A DNA stretch of 13,852 nt from positions 1 to 13,852 of the forward strand of contig JADFOU010000021.1 in assembly GCA_022562655.1 (NCBI GenBank), given 5' to 3'. Shown piece by piece: positions 13,527 to 13,852 of this stretch. This stretch comes from a candidate division TA06 bacterium. Lineage in GTDB: Bacteria; Hydrothermota; DG-26; E44-bin18; JADFOU01. Position 1 is the stretch's first letter, and every line of letters starts with the position of its first letter. The translations under genes were made by a program, and so were the position numbers. Below the pieces are notes generated by a model. That model made no database searches, was not told the origin of the DNA, and saw only the letters and a program-made list of their open reading frames with translations.

Positions 13527-13852
13527 ATTTACTACACTGTGCAATAAGTTACCCTATTCTTGGAGGGAAATCTATTTTTTTGAGTATTTCTACCTTCTCA
13601 CTGCCGCAATCCTCCTCTTGTTGTCCTTCTATTTCGCCCTCAAAAGTCTTACCCAGCGACTCAGGACCCCCCCTCCACCTTCCCATCTGGAGACTCTCTT
13701 TCGAGCCACCGGATTTTCCACTGTCTTTACCCTATGGGCTTTATACATCGAAATAGAAGGCATCCAACTCGTAGTCGACATTCTCTTCTGGTTCTTCGCC
13801 TACTTTTTTTATGAAGTTCTCTACCTCAGGTCCAAATATCCCCCCAAATCTC
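13489..13852 (+). CDS. Multi-pass membrane protein, 3' end beyond the window
   Basis: An open frame of 121 codons runs from ATG 13489 to the window edge with no stop. GGAGGG lies 4 bases before ATG and a consensus promoter about 40 bases upstream. The start MKRILGTFGSYFLFTTLCNK is followed by probable membrane helices at about 28-50 (FFEYFYLLTAAILLLLSFYF), 73-90 and 92-112 (LVVDILFWFFAYFFYEVLYL). A basic, proline-rich loop (SLTQRLRTPPPPS) lies between the first two. It could be the membrane part of a sensor or transporter, but no family is recognised. An overlapping frame (13502-13756) is a shadow. Codon use (CTC, TTC, AGG) matches the other genes, supporting real coding. Confidence 0.8.
   Translation, partial: MKRILGTFGSYFLFTTLCNKLPYSWREIYFFEYFYLLTAAILLLLSFYFALKSLTQRLRTPPPPSHLETLFRATGFSTVFTLWALYIEIEGIQLVVDILFWFFAYFFYEVLYLRSKYPPKS

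Noticed and set aside
13502..13756. Plus-strand frame of 84 codons
   Set aside because: It overlaps the better-supported frame from 13489, lacks a ribosome site and has no membrane or domain pattern.

Overview
The window suggests an uncultivated Gram-negative bacterium; I cannot name the lineage. A predicted outer-membrane barrel, a secreted seven-bladed propeller protein and a type IX secretion (T9SS) sorting-domain-like fragment point loosely to the FCB superphylum or a neighbouring candidate phylum. No phage, conjugation, transposase, CRISPR, rRNA or tRNA sequence was seen.

Left half (about 190-7960, all + strand): a tight run of five genes. They encode a large protein with an ACT-like region, an exported S55 (SpoIVB-type) peptidase, an exported seven-bladed propeller protein with C-terminal beta-sandwich modules, D-Ala-D-Ala ligase (ddl), and a small predicted outer-membrane barrel. 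A strong intrinsic terminator follows at 7929-7960. The theme is the cell envelope and periplasm. The gene junctions, and some start codons and coding stretches, are built from short degenerate word repeats with a shared vocabulary.

Middle (7960-8475): mostly non-coding. On the minus strand it holds a 55-codon reading frame with its own promoter and ribosome site. Its product looks like an isolated T9SS/FlgD-type sorting domain.

Right half (8475-11992): a detoxification-like cluster. osmC (peroxidase) and a ring-cleaving dioxygenase lie on the minus strand. Divergent to them on the plus strand are an NTF2/SnoaL-like protein, a small ABM-type ferredoxin-fold protein, a CatE-like half-size VOC protein and a coupled small unknown. 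The families resemble those of the quinone/electrophile response of Bacillus, but no regulator is visible. A two-helix K+ channel with an RCK/TrkA module follows (12103-13155).

Right edge (13156-13852): 330 bases of structured, AT-rich DNA lead to a consensus promoter and a previously unlisted membrane-protein gene. That gene starts at 13489 and runs off the window. Its first codons form a terminator-like hairpin that could compete with pairing to the 5' end of the message.
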